DNA of 64,000 bases from JBDSSS01 sp963764195 (lineage in GTDB: Bacteria; Actinomycetota; Actinomycetes; Actinomycetales; Dermatophilaceae): NCBI GenBank assembly GCA_963764195.1, contig CAVXRG010000010.1:1-64000 (forward strand), written 5' to 3'. Below the pieces are notes generated by a model that was not told the DNA's origin, ran no database searches, and worked only from the letters and a program-made list of their open reading frames with translations. Shown here one piece after another: positions 26,059 through 35,259 of the stretch. The position numbers and the translations under genes are program-made. Within the stretch, counting starts at the first letter, position 1. Each line of letters opens with the position of its first letter.

Positions 26059-28584
26059 TCAGGCTGGGACGAGTTGCAGGTCGTCGAACGCGAGCGCGCG
26101 GTCGTCGCCATGGGTGGGCCGGAGGTGGATCGCAACGATGCGGCGTAGATCCAGCCGGGTGCGGCGACCGATGCACCGCGGATCGAAGCGCAGGGTGGTC
26201 AGCATTGACTTGGACTGCCCCGGCCGCTCGAACGGTCGCGGTACGCCCCCGACGGACGCGGAGCCGATCCAGCCGACAGTCCCGTTGACATCCTCGAGGC
26301 CGAGGTCGAAAGATACCCCGCTCTTGGCGACGGCGCCGTCGACGACCTCCGCGACGCGGATCCACACGTGTCGCTTGCGCAGGTCGACGTCGCCGACCTC
26401 CGACCGGAAGTCGCCGCCGTCCTGTTCCTTCGAGAGCAGCACCATCCCGACGGTCTGGCCGAAGAAGCTGGGGTTGAAGGCGCCGCCGACCTGGCCGAAC
26501 CGGTACTCGTCGGCCACGGCCCCGCCGCTGGCGGAGGTCGGCAGGCCGAGTGAGTTGGCGGCGATGCCGTTGCCGTCGTCGTGGTCGTCGACCGTGTCGC
26601 CCTTCTCGACCCGGTAGGCGAGGTCGATCGCGTCGACGGGTACTCCTGTCGGCTTGACCGTCCCGAGGAGGTACGCGGAGGAGGTGTCGCCGAGCAGGGC
26701 GCTGCGGAAGAGCGCGCTGCCGTAGACGTCGAGGATCCGCTCGTGCGTCGAGCGTGCGAAGACCGGCGTCACGCCGTCGTCGAAGGCCCACTGCCGGTTG
26801 AAGAAGTTGTGGTTCGCACCGTGCACGTAGACCTGCGACGCGTACGGCCCGGGCACCGACTGGTCGTAGAACTGCGCGCCGTTGTTGTCCACCACGTCAC
26901 CGTCCGCCGCCGGCAGGATCGTCGCGAAGGCATACCCCTTCGGCGCGATCGTCGGCATCCCCAACCAGAAGCGGAAGTTGGTCGGTGCGAGCGCGAGCAC
27001 GGCGCGGATCGTCACGCCGATCGCCCCGATGACCGAGGGGAGTGTCACCACGGCGTCTCCGCCGCGGGAGTGGCCCATGAGTCCCAGTCTGATGAAGTCG
27101 ATGCGACCCGAGAACACGTTCCCGGGTGTCGCGTCGAGCGTCTGGAAGTGCTTGATGGAGTCGATGATCAGGTCGGCCCGGTCCTCGATGTTCTGGACCC
27201 CTCCTCCGGCGCCGTTGAGCGCGTTGCAGTCGACGGAGACGGCGACGATGCCGGTTTTGGCAAGGCTCGCCTGGAAGTAGTCGTAGCCGAGGTAACTGGG
27301 GTCGGCGGGCGAGTGGTTGCCGTGCGCCATGACGACGATCGGCACGCGGCCGAGCTCCGCCAGCCGCTCGTGGAACGGTTGGCCCTCACCGTCGTCGGTG
27401 GCCGGGTAGTACACGTTCCCCCTGACCGCGCCGTCCGCATACTCCATGTGTCCGACGGGGAAGAGGTCGAGCGCCGACGGGTCGCCGACGATGGGTGCGT
27501 CCACGCACGAGACGGTCAGCTGCAGCGCGACGTGCGCGGGGCAGCTCGTCAGCGACTGCGTCACGTGCAGGATGTCACCGGCAGCGAGCGTCTGGGTCAG
27601 CATGACGACCGGCGCGGTCCCCGTGCCGACCTGGACCAGGTTGCGGAACACCTCGATGGTCGCGCCGGGAGCGCCCGAGGTGATCGTGATCGAGGTGTCA
27701 CCGGCCTGCACCGGGCCGACCGTCGGCGCCGGCAACGCCGAGCACGGTTGCACCACAACGCTGCCCGGGGGACTGCCGGGGTCACCGGCGCACAGCTCCT
27801 GGGTGGCCGAGAACGACTCGCCGGCGCTGACCGGCGCGACGCCGATGAGCAGGGACCCTCCCCAGCACCGATAGGTGCCGAGGGACGAGCCGCCCCGTGC
27901 CACGGTGACCCGCCCGCCGTTGGCGATGGCTCCGATGTGGATCTGCTCGGCGCCGTCGTAGACCGGGTCGAACGTGGGCGTCGGCAGGGGGTTCGGACCC
28001 GGTGCGACGGTCAGCTCGACCGACGGCGGCCCCTCGTCCGTGCATAGCTCGGTGTGGGCGCGGACCTTCTGGACCAAGGCGTAGAACGGGTTGACGTTGA
28101 CGCCCTGATGCGGGCTGCAGCCGTTGACGCGGCCGACCTCGGCGCCGTCGGCGGTGATCCACACGTTGGCTCCGCCGAGCAGGTTGCCGACCCCGGTGCG
28201 AGAACCGCACGTCCACACAGGCGCAGGATTGATCTGCGGCCGCGGTGGCCCGGCCGGGTAGTCGACGGTGTGGTCGCGCACGACGAGCGCCGGCGACCAC
28301 ACACTGGTGAGGCCGCCGGAATGCTGCCGCACACGCACCTGCTCGCCCACGACGAGCGGGTTGGGCAACGGCATCCGCGCGCCCTGCGGTTCGGGGAAGC
28401 CAGCAAGCACGCTCGTGACGACCGTGCCGTCCACCTCGACGTCCAGGGTCGCGTGCGGGACGAAGCCCCACACCGTGACGGCTGTCGCGCACTGGTACAG
28501 CGGCCCCGCCAGCCACGGCGGCGACAGCAGCTCCCGATCATGCTTCAGATCGAGCTTGTCAAGCTCGACGACGCTCGCGTCCAT
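26059..28584 (-). CDS. 841-aa multidomain alpha/beta hydrolase with beta-domain array
   Basis: 841 aa, ATG 28584 with GAGGGGG upstream. Residues about 25-375 look like four tandem beta-sandwich repeats. Each has an entry Cys, a GA-x-V/I-x-V-x(2)-G turn and a closing Q-x-L-C or S-C box (for example GATIEVFRNLVQVG then HVTQSLTSC). Residues about 390-640 are an alpha/beta hydrolase: VVMAHGNHSP (oxyanion strand), LMGHSRGGDAVV (nucleophile Ser, about 505), ADGDVVDNNG (likely Asp) and HGANHNFF (His). The last 150 residues are another beta-rich domain. There is no signal peptide or membrane helix. Its substrate is unknown. The downstream 134-aa gene is coupled to it. Confidence 0.75.
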   Translation of the reverse strand: MDASVVELDKLDLKHDRELLSPPWLAGPLYQCATAVTVWGFVPHATLDVEVDGTVVTSVLAGFPEPQGARMPLPNPLVVGEQVRVRQHSGGLTSVWSPALVVRDHTVDYPAGPPRPQINPAPVWTCGSRTGVGNLLGGANVWITADGAEVGRVNGCSPHQGVNVNPFYALVQKVRAHTELCTDEGPPSVELTVAPGPNPLPTPTFDPVYDGAEQIHIGAIANGGRVTVARGGSSLGTYRCWGGSLLIGVAPVSAGESFSATQELCAGDPGSPPGSVVVQPCSALPAPTVGPVQAGDTSITITSGAPGATIEVFRNLVQVGTGTAPVVMLTQTLAAGDILHVTQSLTSCPAHVALQLTVSCVDAPIVGDPSALDLFPVGHMEYADGAVRGNVYYPATDDGEGQPFHERLAELGRVPIVVMAHGNHSPADPSYLGYDYFQASLAKTGIVAVSVDCNALNGAGGGVQNIEDRADLIIDSIKHFQTLDATPGNVFSGRIDFIRLGLMGHSRGGDAVVTLPSVIGAIGVTIRAVLALAPTNFRFWLGMPTIAPKGYAFATILPAADGDVVDNNGAQFYDQSVPGPYASQVYVHGANHNFFNRQWAFDDGVTPVFARSTHERILDVYGSALFRSALLGDTSSAYLLGTVKPTGVPVDAIDLAYRVEKGDTVDDHDDGNGIAANSLGLPTSASGGAVADEYRFGQVGGAFNPSFFGQTVGMVLLSKEQDGGDFRSEVGDVDLRKRHVWIRVAEVVDGAVAKSGVSFDLGLEDVNGTVGWIGSASVGGVPRPFERPGQSKSMLTTLRFDPRCIGRRTRLDLRRIVAIHLRPTHGDDRALAFDDLQLVPA

Positions 28585-28749
28585 AACTGCCCCCTCGCTG
28601 GCATTGACCGGATGAAGCACAGAGACGCGCGGCAGCGCTCTTGATACACGGCAGGTGGCCAACTGTGCCGCGGGTCCGGCATTCGAACCACGGCTCGACC
28701 TGGCGGGTTGGGCTCTGTCAACGACGGTTGATCTGGCCGGTAGGCGTCG

Positions 28750-28885
28750 CTACCGGCGGGCACACCGAGGTCGAGTTCGACGAGGTCACCCGGCGTCAGC
28801 ATCGAGCCACGCGGTCTCATCCTCGGTGAGCTCTGCCCGAGGTCGCGCGCCATGGCGTCCTGGCGGAGCGCGCGCATGGCTTTTC
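28750..28885 (-). pseudogene. Degraded mazEF fragment
   Basis: The junction of a mazE and a mazF gene, resembling 397-540 by eye (mostly identical, with one base missing inside the mazE part). The mazE C-terminal region (RALRQDAMARDLG, TEDETAWLDADAG) is split across frames by the deletion. The mazF start MLTPGDLVELDLGVPA survives but runs into unrelated sequence. It cannot make a working toxin or antitoxin. Confidence 0.75.
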
Positions 28886-29196
28886 CAACCGTCTCGCCAG
28901 GTCACCCCAATCGCAGGGACCTGCTCGGCGGCCGTCGCCGCCCCGAAGTAGCGCGGACAGCTGACGCCGGGGTCGACGTTCGTGAAGATGGTCCAGTGGC
29001 GCGTCTGGTCGAGGCGCCACACCGTCCGGTACGGCGTGCCCACCGAACCGGCCAGCATGTCCCGAAGGCCGAGCTAGTGGCCGCCGGAGAACGGCACCCC
29101 CGTCGCGCCGTACCCCGTGAACCGCTCGTCAGGCCCTCGGGCCAGCCGGGGGTTCGCCGTGATGGTGGTGACTGCTTGTCGTGGTGTCGTGACCAT
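28886..29196 (-). pseudogene. Hypothetical protein gene with in-frame stop and truncation
   Basis: From ATG 29196 the frame reads about 40 codons (MVTTPRQAVTTITANPRLA, TGYGATGVPFSGGH), meets TAG at 29074-29076, then continues in the same frame (LGLRDMLAGSVGTPYRTVWRLD, WTIFTNVDPGVSCPRYFGAAT, GVTWRDGW) until it joins the mazEF relic near 28885. The family is not recognised. Both the internal stop and the missing C-terminus mark it as decayed. Confidence 0.5.
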
Positions 29197-29379
29197 GACA
29201 CCAGCGTCGTTCTCACACCCCCCACCGGGTCGTGAGGCGTCGGCCTCAACTTCTCGTGGGACCCGCGCAACACATGTCGTGGTAGTGCCCGGCGCCTGTG
29301 TCGCGGCAGGGGCCGAGCGCCAGCACCAGCGACGCGATCGCTGGCAACGGTCGAGGGCCGGCGGTCCACCACCGGGGGC

Positions 29380-29715
29380 ACCTCAAGGGCCTGGTGGTCT
29401 CCAACATGATGTCGAGCGGCCCGCTCTACAACGCCTGTGCCCACGACGTCCTCATGTCCACCATGGACCCTTCGCTTCTTGCCCAGATCAAGCAGTTCGA
29501 GACCGACGGCCGCACCGATGACCCGTTGTACGAGCAGCTGCTGATGGAGCACCACTACGTGCTGCACGTCTGCCGGCTCCCGGCCGAACAGTGGCCCGAC
29601 CCGGTTCTTCGATCACTGGCTCACATCAACTCGGCGATCTACGTTCCCATGCAGGGGCCGAGCGAGCTCGGTCTCAACGGAACCCCTGAAGACTGGGACC
29701 GCTCGGGAGAATCCG
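29380..29715 (+). pseudogene. Proline iminopeptidase-like fragment
   Basis: The stretch HLKGLVVSNMMSSGPLYN...LYEQLLMEHHYVLHVCRLPAEQWPDPVLRSLAHINSAIYVPMQGPSEL matches the middle cap and lid region of proline iminopeptidase-type alpha/beta hydrolases. The nucleophile elbow (GxSxG) lies outside the fragment, and the C-terminal His region is missing beyond 29715. It is a remnant. Confidence 0.6.
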
Positions 29716-29882
29716 ATTCTTGAAGTCCCTGTAGCGACCCAAGCCGACGAGTCGGGGACTCTGACTACTGGCACGCGCGGGGGAGTGACGCACGATCACG
29801 AGGCTGGACGTACGAGCGTCTGCGGAACATGCACGAGAGCCGGACCGGCCGACGATAGTCAGTAGGACGCGACTCCAACACG

Positions 29883-29922
29883 ACCCGGACGCACCTGGGC
29901 GCACCCGGACGCACCCGGACGC
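29883..29922 (+). repeat. 10-bp tandem repeat, 4 units
   Basis: Four units of ACCCGGACGC (unit 2 is ACCTGGGCGC) just beyond the end of the acetyltransferase gene. Confidence 0.75.
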
Positions 29923-29947
29923 GAGAACGATTGCGCGGATCGGCACG

Positions 29948-30370
29948 TCACAGTTGCTTCCGCAGGTGGACGTCATCCCGCCCAGGAGAGGGAACCGTTT
30001 CCCACCGGAAGATCTCCCGATAGCCCATCCGTTGGTAGAAGGCGGGAGCCTGGAAGGTGAACGAGGTGACGAACACGTGGGTGCAGCCCCGACTGCGGGC
30101 CTCGTCCTCGAACGAGGTCAACAGCCTCGCCCCGACCCCCGTTCCTCTCCGGTCCTCCCGAACCCAGCTCATGCCGATGCCAGCGGCCTGCCCCCAGGTC
30201 CAGCCCGAGGCACCGGCAACCAGCTCTCCCTCGTCCTCCACGCGGACGGTGAGTTCCTCGGCCGCGGCAACCTCCGGGGTCGCAGCAGCGTTGAACCTGT
30301 CCAGCTCGTCGTTGAGCCGCTGATCCAGAGCTGCGTCCGCCTTGCCGATCGTTGTTGCCATGCCAGACAT
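29948..30370 (-). CDS. GNAT family N-acetyltransferase
   Basis: 140 aa. GMSWVREDRRGTGVGARLLTSFEDEARSRG is acetyl-CoA motif A (R-x-x-G-x-G/A), followed by FQAPAFYQRMGYREIF, the motif B segment. The acyl acceptor cannot be named. Two ATGs (30370 and 30361) are possible starts, neither with a strong ribosome binding site. Confidence 0.85.
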   Translation of the reverse strand: MSGMATTIGKADAALDQRLNDELDRFNAAATPEVAAAEELTVRVEDEGELVAGASGWTWGQAAGIGMSWVREDRRGTGVGARLLTSFEDEARSRGCTHVFVTSFTFQAPAFYQRMGYREIFRWETVPSPGRDDVHLRKQL

Positions 30371-30455
30371 GTCCGGATGCTGTCACATGGCAGGTCGAGG
30401 AGACACCACCGGCATACCGTCAAACCATCGCGGGCAGGGTCTCAGCCGGAGGTTC

Positions 30456-30758
30456 TCAGCGACGCTGCATGTCCCAAGCGAGGTCGATGGCCTCACGCAC
30501 GGCCTGAGGCTGGGCGTGCTCGAGGTAGGCCTCGACCTTGTGGTGTGCCTCCATGCGGGGCGGCACACCAAAGCTGTCCGCGTACGCCTCAAGCAACGAC
30601 TCACGCCTGCTCAGAGGGACCCGAATCACCAGCGTCTTCGAGTCCTTCAAGCGCACGACCAACCGGTCATGGACGTACCAAGCAGGGCGGGACTCGGTTC
30701 CCTTGCGCTTGACCTGCGGAAGCGACTCCGCGTACTGGCCGACCTCTTCTGGGGTCAT
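30456..30758 (-). CDS. MmcQ/YjbR family DNA-binding-fold protein
   Basis: 100 aa. TPEEVGQYAESLPQVKRKG, PAWYVHDRLVVRLKDSKTLVIRVPLSRRESLLE and a C-terminal AQPQAVREAIDLAWDM match the YjbR/MmcQ fold (a CyaY-like double-wing fold). The role is unknown. It is a separate unit, as the neighbour on the same strand ends 85 bp away. Confidence 0.75.
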   Translation of the reverse strand: MTPEEVGQYAESLPQVKRKGTESRPAWYVHDRLVVRLKDSKTLVIRVPLSRRESLLEAYADSFGVPPRMEAHHKVEAYLEHAQPQAVREAIDLAWDMQRR

Positions 30759-30979
30759 CAGGGCAGCGTAGCCTCACGCCCTTGTGACACCGACGTCTCG
30801 CGCCCTGCCCTTCGGCCTGTGCGTCACGGTCGGCGCTGGCGACATGCGGCGGATTGGCTCACGGCACGCATCCCTCGAGCTGGCTGATCGGCGCGCACCC
30901 GCCTGCAAACGGGCGGCGCCGGTTGGAGACCACCTCAATGCTCCGGCGCTGGTGGCGGGTTGAGTGTCAGCATGTCGCC

Positions 30980-31451
30980 ATGCCCCCTGCTCCCGGTGAA
31001 CATCTGCGCATCGCCACCCACGAGGACGGTCCTCAACTCGTCCGACTGTGGGCGCTGCTTATTTGACGAAGACGACTCCGCGAAGGGCGAGCTTTGGCGA
31101 GGTCATGCACGCGAGTGGTTCGCGCAGTTCATCGGGCGGACCGACGCCGCCCGATTTCCCGTGATCGACATCGACGGCCAGATCGTGGCGACGGCGGTCG
31201 GCACCCTCGATCTTGGCGTCCCGAATCCCCAGTGCCCTCGAGGACGCACGGTGCGGCTCGCCAATGTCATCACCCTCTCCGAGCACCGGGGGGTCGGCTA
31301 CGCCACCTTGCTCGTCGAGAACGTCACCGAGTGGGCCAGATCGATCGCGGCGGACCGCGTCGACCTCAGCGCCACACCTGAGGGCCGGCGGATCTACACG
31401 AGGGCCGGCTTCGTCCGCACCTCCGCACCGCGCATGAAGCTCGTCCTGTGA
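30980..31451 (+). pseudogene. GNAT acetyltransferase with a frameshift
   Basis: The frame from ATG 30980 reads MPPAPGEHLRIATHEDG and then a Val-Arg-Leu-Trp strand, but stops at TGA near 31064. In the next frame the protein continues FDEDDSAKGELWRGH through TLSEHRGVGYATLLVE (acetyl-CoA motif A) and GRRIYTRAGFVRT (motif B) to 31451. One extra base at 31055-31062 explains the break. A shorter product starting further in cannot be excluded. Confidence 0.65.
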
Positions 31452-31617
31452 CGGCTGGCGGCGACCACCTCCGTAACGCGGGTGCCTGACACGCGTCGGA
31501 CTGGCGGTGAAGGACGCGGGTCCAGGGACCGCGTCCGGCCCCGCGGGAGCGTGCAGTGCGCCCTCCGCTGAGTCAGCACTCGTGACCTCCACTCGTCGGC
31601 GCGATCGAGAGCACGGC

Positions 31618-31638
31618 TTGCGGCGAAGTGGGTTGTAC
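31618..31638. repeat. Dispersed motif copy: GCGGCGAAGTGGGT
   Basis: Intergenic copy of the motif also found at 3311, 38314 and 48754. Confidence 0.45.
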
Positions 31639-31706
31639 GGCCACGCCGAGAGCGAAGGCGAGCAATGCGTGGCCGACGTGAGTCACAGTGTGGGCTCGGT
31701 GAGAGC

Positions 31707-32729
31707 TCAGTTTCGAGGTGGACCAATTGAGGATCGTGTTCGCACCGGCATGGGGATGAGGTGTTCTTTGGGCTCTGCGTCGGGGTCGAGGAGCAGTCGG
31801 ACGGCAAAGTCGCCCATCTCTGCGTAGGGCAGGGCGATGGTGCTCAGTTGAGGTTCGAGCAGGTGAGCGATGATGTCGTCATCGAAGGAGACGACGGAGA
31901 TATCGTCAGGCACGGAGTAGCCCGCTCGATGAAACTCGCGATAGGCGCCGAGGGCCAGGCTGTCGTTCATGCACACCACGGCTCTGGGTGGTGGTCCCAG
32001 GGCGAGAAGTTCGCGCGCGGCGTTCGCCCCGTCCTCTAGTTCCCAGTGTGCGCATTCGATCGTGGGGTGTGGCGTGATGTTGTGCTCATCGAATGCGGCC
32101 CACATACCTTCCAGGCGGCGCCGCACGGTGAGCGTCACGTTGGGGTCTTCCCGTGGGGGCGCGGCGCCGATGACTGCGATGTCGCAGGTGTGTCCGAAGC
32201 GGATGAGTTCCTGGATGGCCGCTCGTCCGCCGTTGTATTCGTCAGGCAGTACGCAGGTCGTGTCGTCGTCCCCGTGGGCGTTGAGCAGCACGAGGGGTGC
32301 GCCTGCAACGTCGGGGGTGGGGATAAGGCGTGATCGAGAGACGGCGTAGACGATTCCCTCGACCCCTCGATCGATCAGGCCGTCGATGGCCTCGCGGGCG
32401 GATTGGGGGTCTCCACCGGTCTCGGTGATGAAGAGGGTGAATTTCAGCTCTCGCGCAGCGTGGAGCGAGCCCTTCATGAGGGCGCTCGTCTCGGGGCTGA
32501 TCGCGGCGTTGTCAGAGACGAGTCCGATGGCGTGCGTGCGGCGGGTACTCAGTGCTCGCGCGGTGAGGTTGGGCCGATAACCCAGTTCCTTCGCGGCGCG
32601 GGACACTCGTTCGATCGCGGCCTCGGAGAAGCGCGTGCCAGGTCTGGCGTTGAGCACCAACGAGACCATCGTGGGGGACACCCCGGCACGCGCAGCCACG
32701 TCTGCCTGTGTCACACGGCGAGAGGTCAT
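31707..32729 (-). CDS. LacI family repressor of the glycoside locus
   Basis: 340 aa. ATG 32729 has GGGAGG upstream. The N-terminal helix-turn-helix and hinge (VTQADVAARAGVSPTMVSLVLN, ARALSTRRT) are followed by a periplasmic-binding-type sensor domain (VVCMNDSLALGA, DDISVVSFDDDI). It is divergent from the glycoside hydrolase/ABC genes; two LacI-type operators lie between them. It should repress them until its sugar is bound; the ligand is unknown, probably a fructoside. Confidence 0.93.
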   Translation of the reverse strand: MTSRRVTQADVAARAGVSPTMVSLVLNARPGTRFSEAAIERVSRAAKELGYRPNLTARALSTRRTHAIGLVSDNAAISPETSALMKGSLHAARELKFTLFITETGGDPQSAREAIDGLIDRGVEGIVYAVSRSRLIPTPDVAGAPLVLLNAHGDDDTTCVLPDEYNGGRAAIQELIRFGHTCDIAVIGAAPPREDPNVTLTVRRRLEGMWAAFDEHNITPHPTIECAHWELEDGANAARELLALGPPPRAVVCMNDSLALGAYREFHRAGYSVPDDISVVSFDDDIIAHLLEPQLSTIALPYAEMGDFAVRLLLDPDAEPKEHLIPMPVRTRSSIGPPRN

Positions 32730-32780
32730 GGCGGTGCCTCCCATCGGCGTGGCGAGGTGATCTGCTGCTGAGAAGCACCC

Positions 32781-32830
32781 TTGACAGGCTCCATGATAAG
32801 GCGTTTTACTGCTCTGATAAAGCGCTTTAC
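32781..32830 (+). promoter_or_regulatory. LacI-type operators and promoter of the glycoside operon
   Basis: TTGACA at 32781-32786 with a TTTTAC-like -10 at 32804-32809 (17-bp spacing) forms a plausible promoter for the rightward genes. Operator 1 (GATAAGGCGTTTTAC, 32795-32809) covers it. Operator 2 (GATAAAGCGCTTTAC, 32816-32830) contains a perfect 12-bp palindrome. The two start 21 bp apart, about two helical turns. Confidence 0.7.
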
Positions 32831-32868
32831 CACCGAGAAATCAACGACGATTGACGGGTAGCGAGCGG

Positions 32869-33894
32869 ATGCTGAAGCTGGATGACGGGTGGGTCTGGGA
32901 CTTCTGGGTTGCCGACGACGGCGACCGGTTTCACATCTTCTATCTGCATGCCAGCAAATCGCTTGGTGACCCGGCACGGCGCCACCGTGCAGCGAGGATC
33001 GGGCATGCCGTCTCGACCGACTTGTGTGACTGGACGTTGCTCGGGGACGTCCTCGAGGTGGGTCCGCGAGGTGCATTCGATGAGACGGCCACCTGGACCG
33101 GATGTGTCGTGCGCGGCGAGGACGGACTGTGGCGAATGTTCTACACCGGCGCCCGGTTCCTGGCCGACTGGCCCGATCCTCGCAACATCGAAACAATCGG
33201 CGTCGCGACCTCGAACGACTTGCACCATTGGACGAAGCAGCCCGGTCCTGTCGTTCAGGCCGACGCGCGTTGGTACGAGACCCTCGGCACCTCCTGGTGG
33301 CCAGAAGAGGCCTGGCGTGACCCGTGGGTCTATCACGACCGGCGGGACGGTCGGTGGCACATGCTCATCACCGCTCGCAGCAACCATGGGCCGGTCGATG
33401 ATCGTGGTGTCATCGGCCACGCCGTCTCCGACGACCTGACCCGCTGGACCGTCGAAAAGCCCCTGACCGAGCCACTGCTCGGTTTCGGCCACCTCGAAGT
33501 GCCGCAGTTTCTCGAGCCGAGCGATTTCTCTCCCGGTGCCATCATCTTCAGCTGCTCCAGCCAGGCGCTGTCTCAGGCGAGCCAGGACGACGGCGGTGAA
33601 GGGGGAGTCTGGCTCCTGACGCTATCCAACGAGTCCCACGCTTCGGTGACGGAGCCCGAACGGGTGACGCCCGAGAGCCTCTACTCGGGGCGCATCGTCG
33701 TGGACCGTGACGGCGCTCTCGTGCTGTTGGCGGCCGAGCACCAGGACTCCGGGGGCGACTTCGTTGGCGCGTTGACGGACCCGATGCCCCTCGTCCTTGA
33801 CGAGCGCGGGCTGCCGAGACTGCGGGAATCAGAACACCGCCCCCGTGAGGCCATTCCTGACGTCGCCATCGGACCCAACCAGTGCGAACGGTAA
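32869..33894 (+). CDS. Intracellular glycoside hydrolase, GH32/43/68-type propeller
   Basis: 341 aa, ATG 32869; TTG 32851 is an in-frame alternative. The five-bladed propeller motifs are in order: WVWDFWVADDGDRFHIFYLHA (nucleophile Asp), EEAWRDPWVYHD (RDP motif with the transition-state Asp) and FGHLEVPQF (general acid/base Glu). Several SDDLTRWT-like blade strands lie between. There is no signal peptide, so it acts in the cytoplasm on the sugar brought in by the ABC genes. A fructoside substrate is inferred from the family. Confidence 0.85.
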   Translation: MLKLDDGWVWDFWVADDGDRFHIFYLHASKSLGDPARRHRAARIGHAVSTDLCDWTLLGDVLEVGPRGAFDETATWTGCVVRGEDGLWRMFYTGARFLADWPDPRNIETIGVATSNDLHHWTKQPGPVVQADARWYETLGTSWWPEEAWRDPWVYHDRRDGRWHMLITARSNHGPVDDRGVIGHAVSDDLTRWTVEKPLTEPLLGFGHLEVPQFLEPSDFSPGAIIFSCSSQALSQASQDDGGEGGVWLLTLSNESHASVTEPERVTPESLYSGRIVVDRDGALVLLAAEHQDSGGDFVGALTDPMPLVLDERGLPRLRESEHRPREAIPDVAIGPNQCER

Positions 33895-33924
33895 AAACCC
33901 AACCGATTGAAGGGAACACCCATC

Positions 33925-35256
33925 ATGAACTGCACGAAACGACCCAACCGCTCGCTCAGCGCTATCGCGGTGGCGGCCACCGTGGGCTTGGTTCTGGCTG
34001 GATGCGGCGGCGGCGGCGGCTCGAGCCAGGCGGAGGCAGGCAGTGGCGCCGGCGCCATCACCATCTGGGCCCATCAGGGCCAAGACAGCGAGAACAAGGC
34101 CATCCAGCAGGCCGTGGCCGATTTCAACAGCTCCCAGTCGAAGGTCAAGGCGTCGCTGCGGCTCATCGCTGAAAACACCTACACCACCACCGTCACCAAC
34201 ACCCCCGCTGACAAGCTTCCTGACGTCCTGGAGATGGACGGGCCCACGGTCGCGAGCATGGTCTACAACGGCAAGGCCGCCCCGATCGACGGCCTCGTGG
34301 CCCAGAAGACGATCGACAACGCCACCAGCGGGTCGGTCACGGAGGGCACCTACCAGGGGAAGCTCTACGCCCTCGCGATGTTTGACTCCGCGTTGGGTCT
34401 CTTCGGCAACAAGAAGTTGCTCGACGACGCGGGCGTCGCCTACCCATCCAGCCCGCAAGATGCATGGACGCCCGACGCGTTCGACTCTGCCCTCAAGGCC
34501 TTGGCGAGCAAGAACCCGTCCGGAAAGTCCCTGGACATCTCCGAGGCGAACCTGGCCGGAGAATGGGGCACCTACGCCTTCGCGCCGCTCCTGTGGTCGT
34601 CAGGAACGGGCCTCATCAAGGACGGCAAAGCCACCGGCACCCTGGACTCCAGCGAGGCGGTTACCGCGCTGACCGCCTTCAAGGGCTGGAAGCCCTACGT
34701 GGACCCCAACAGCGACAACAACGCGTTCACCGCCGGCCGCGTCGCGCTCAGCTGGGGCGGCCACTGGCTCTACCCCAACTACAGCAAGGCCATCGGCAAG
34801 GACCTCGTCGCTTTGCCACTGCCCAACATGGGCGACGGCACCAAGACGGGCGCAGGGTCGTGGACGTGGGGCATCGGCGCCGGCACCAAGAACGGTCAGG
34901 CAGCGGGATCCTTCGTGGACTTCCTGCTCAACGACAAGAACGTCAAGGCCATGACCGACGCAAACGGGGCGCCCCCCGCCACCAAGTCTGCGTTCGCGGC
35001 TGACTCGATCTACCAGGATGGCGGGGCCCTGGCCCTCTTCGGTCAGCAGCTGCAGAAGACCTGTCCCGCGAGTGCCGTCACCCCTGACTGCATCGCCGTC
35101 TACCGTCCCCTCACACCGGGATACCCAGCGGTGACCAGCTCGTTCTCCAGCGCACTGTCGGCCATCTACGGCGGCGCAGATGTCAAGACAGAGTTGAGCC
35201 AGGCGGCCAAAAAGATCGATCAGGCGTTCTCCGACAACGGTGGCTACAAGCAGTAA
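33925..35256 (+). CDS. Sugar ABC transporter, solute-binding lipoprotein
   Basis: 443 aa, ATG 33925 after AAGGGA. Lipobox LVLAGC (Cys about residue 27) follows a basic start, so it is anchored to the outer face of the membrane. The mature part is a type 2 sugar-binding fold (AITIWAHQGQDSENKAIQ, TAGRVALSWGGHW). It captures the sugar for the two permeases that follow. An ATPase is not encoded here; a shared MsiK-like ATPase elsewhere is usual in Actinobacteria. Confidence 0.92.
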   Translation: MNCTKRPNRSLSAIAVAATVGLVLAGCGGGGGSSQAEAGSGAGAITIWAHQGQDSENKAIQQAVADFNSSQSKVKASLRLIAENTYTTTVTNTPADKLPDVLEMDGPTVASMVYNGKAAPIDGLVAQKTIDNATSGSVTEGTYQGKLYALAMFDSALGLFGNKKLLDDAGVAYPSSPQDAWTPDAFDSALKALASKNPSGKSLDISEANLAGEWGTYAFAPLLWSSGTGLIKDGKATGTLDSSEAVTALTAFKGWKPYVDPNSDNNAFTAGRVALSWGGHWLYPNYSKAIGKDLVALPLPNMGDGTKTGAGSWTWGIGAGTKNGQAAGSFVDFLLNDKNVKAMTDANGAPPATKSAFAADSIYQDGGALALFGQQLQKTCPASAVTPDCIAVYRPLTPGYPAVTSSFSSALSAIYGGADVKTELSQAAKKIDQAFSDNGGYKQ

Positions 35257-35259
35257 GCC

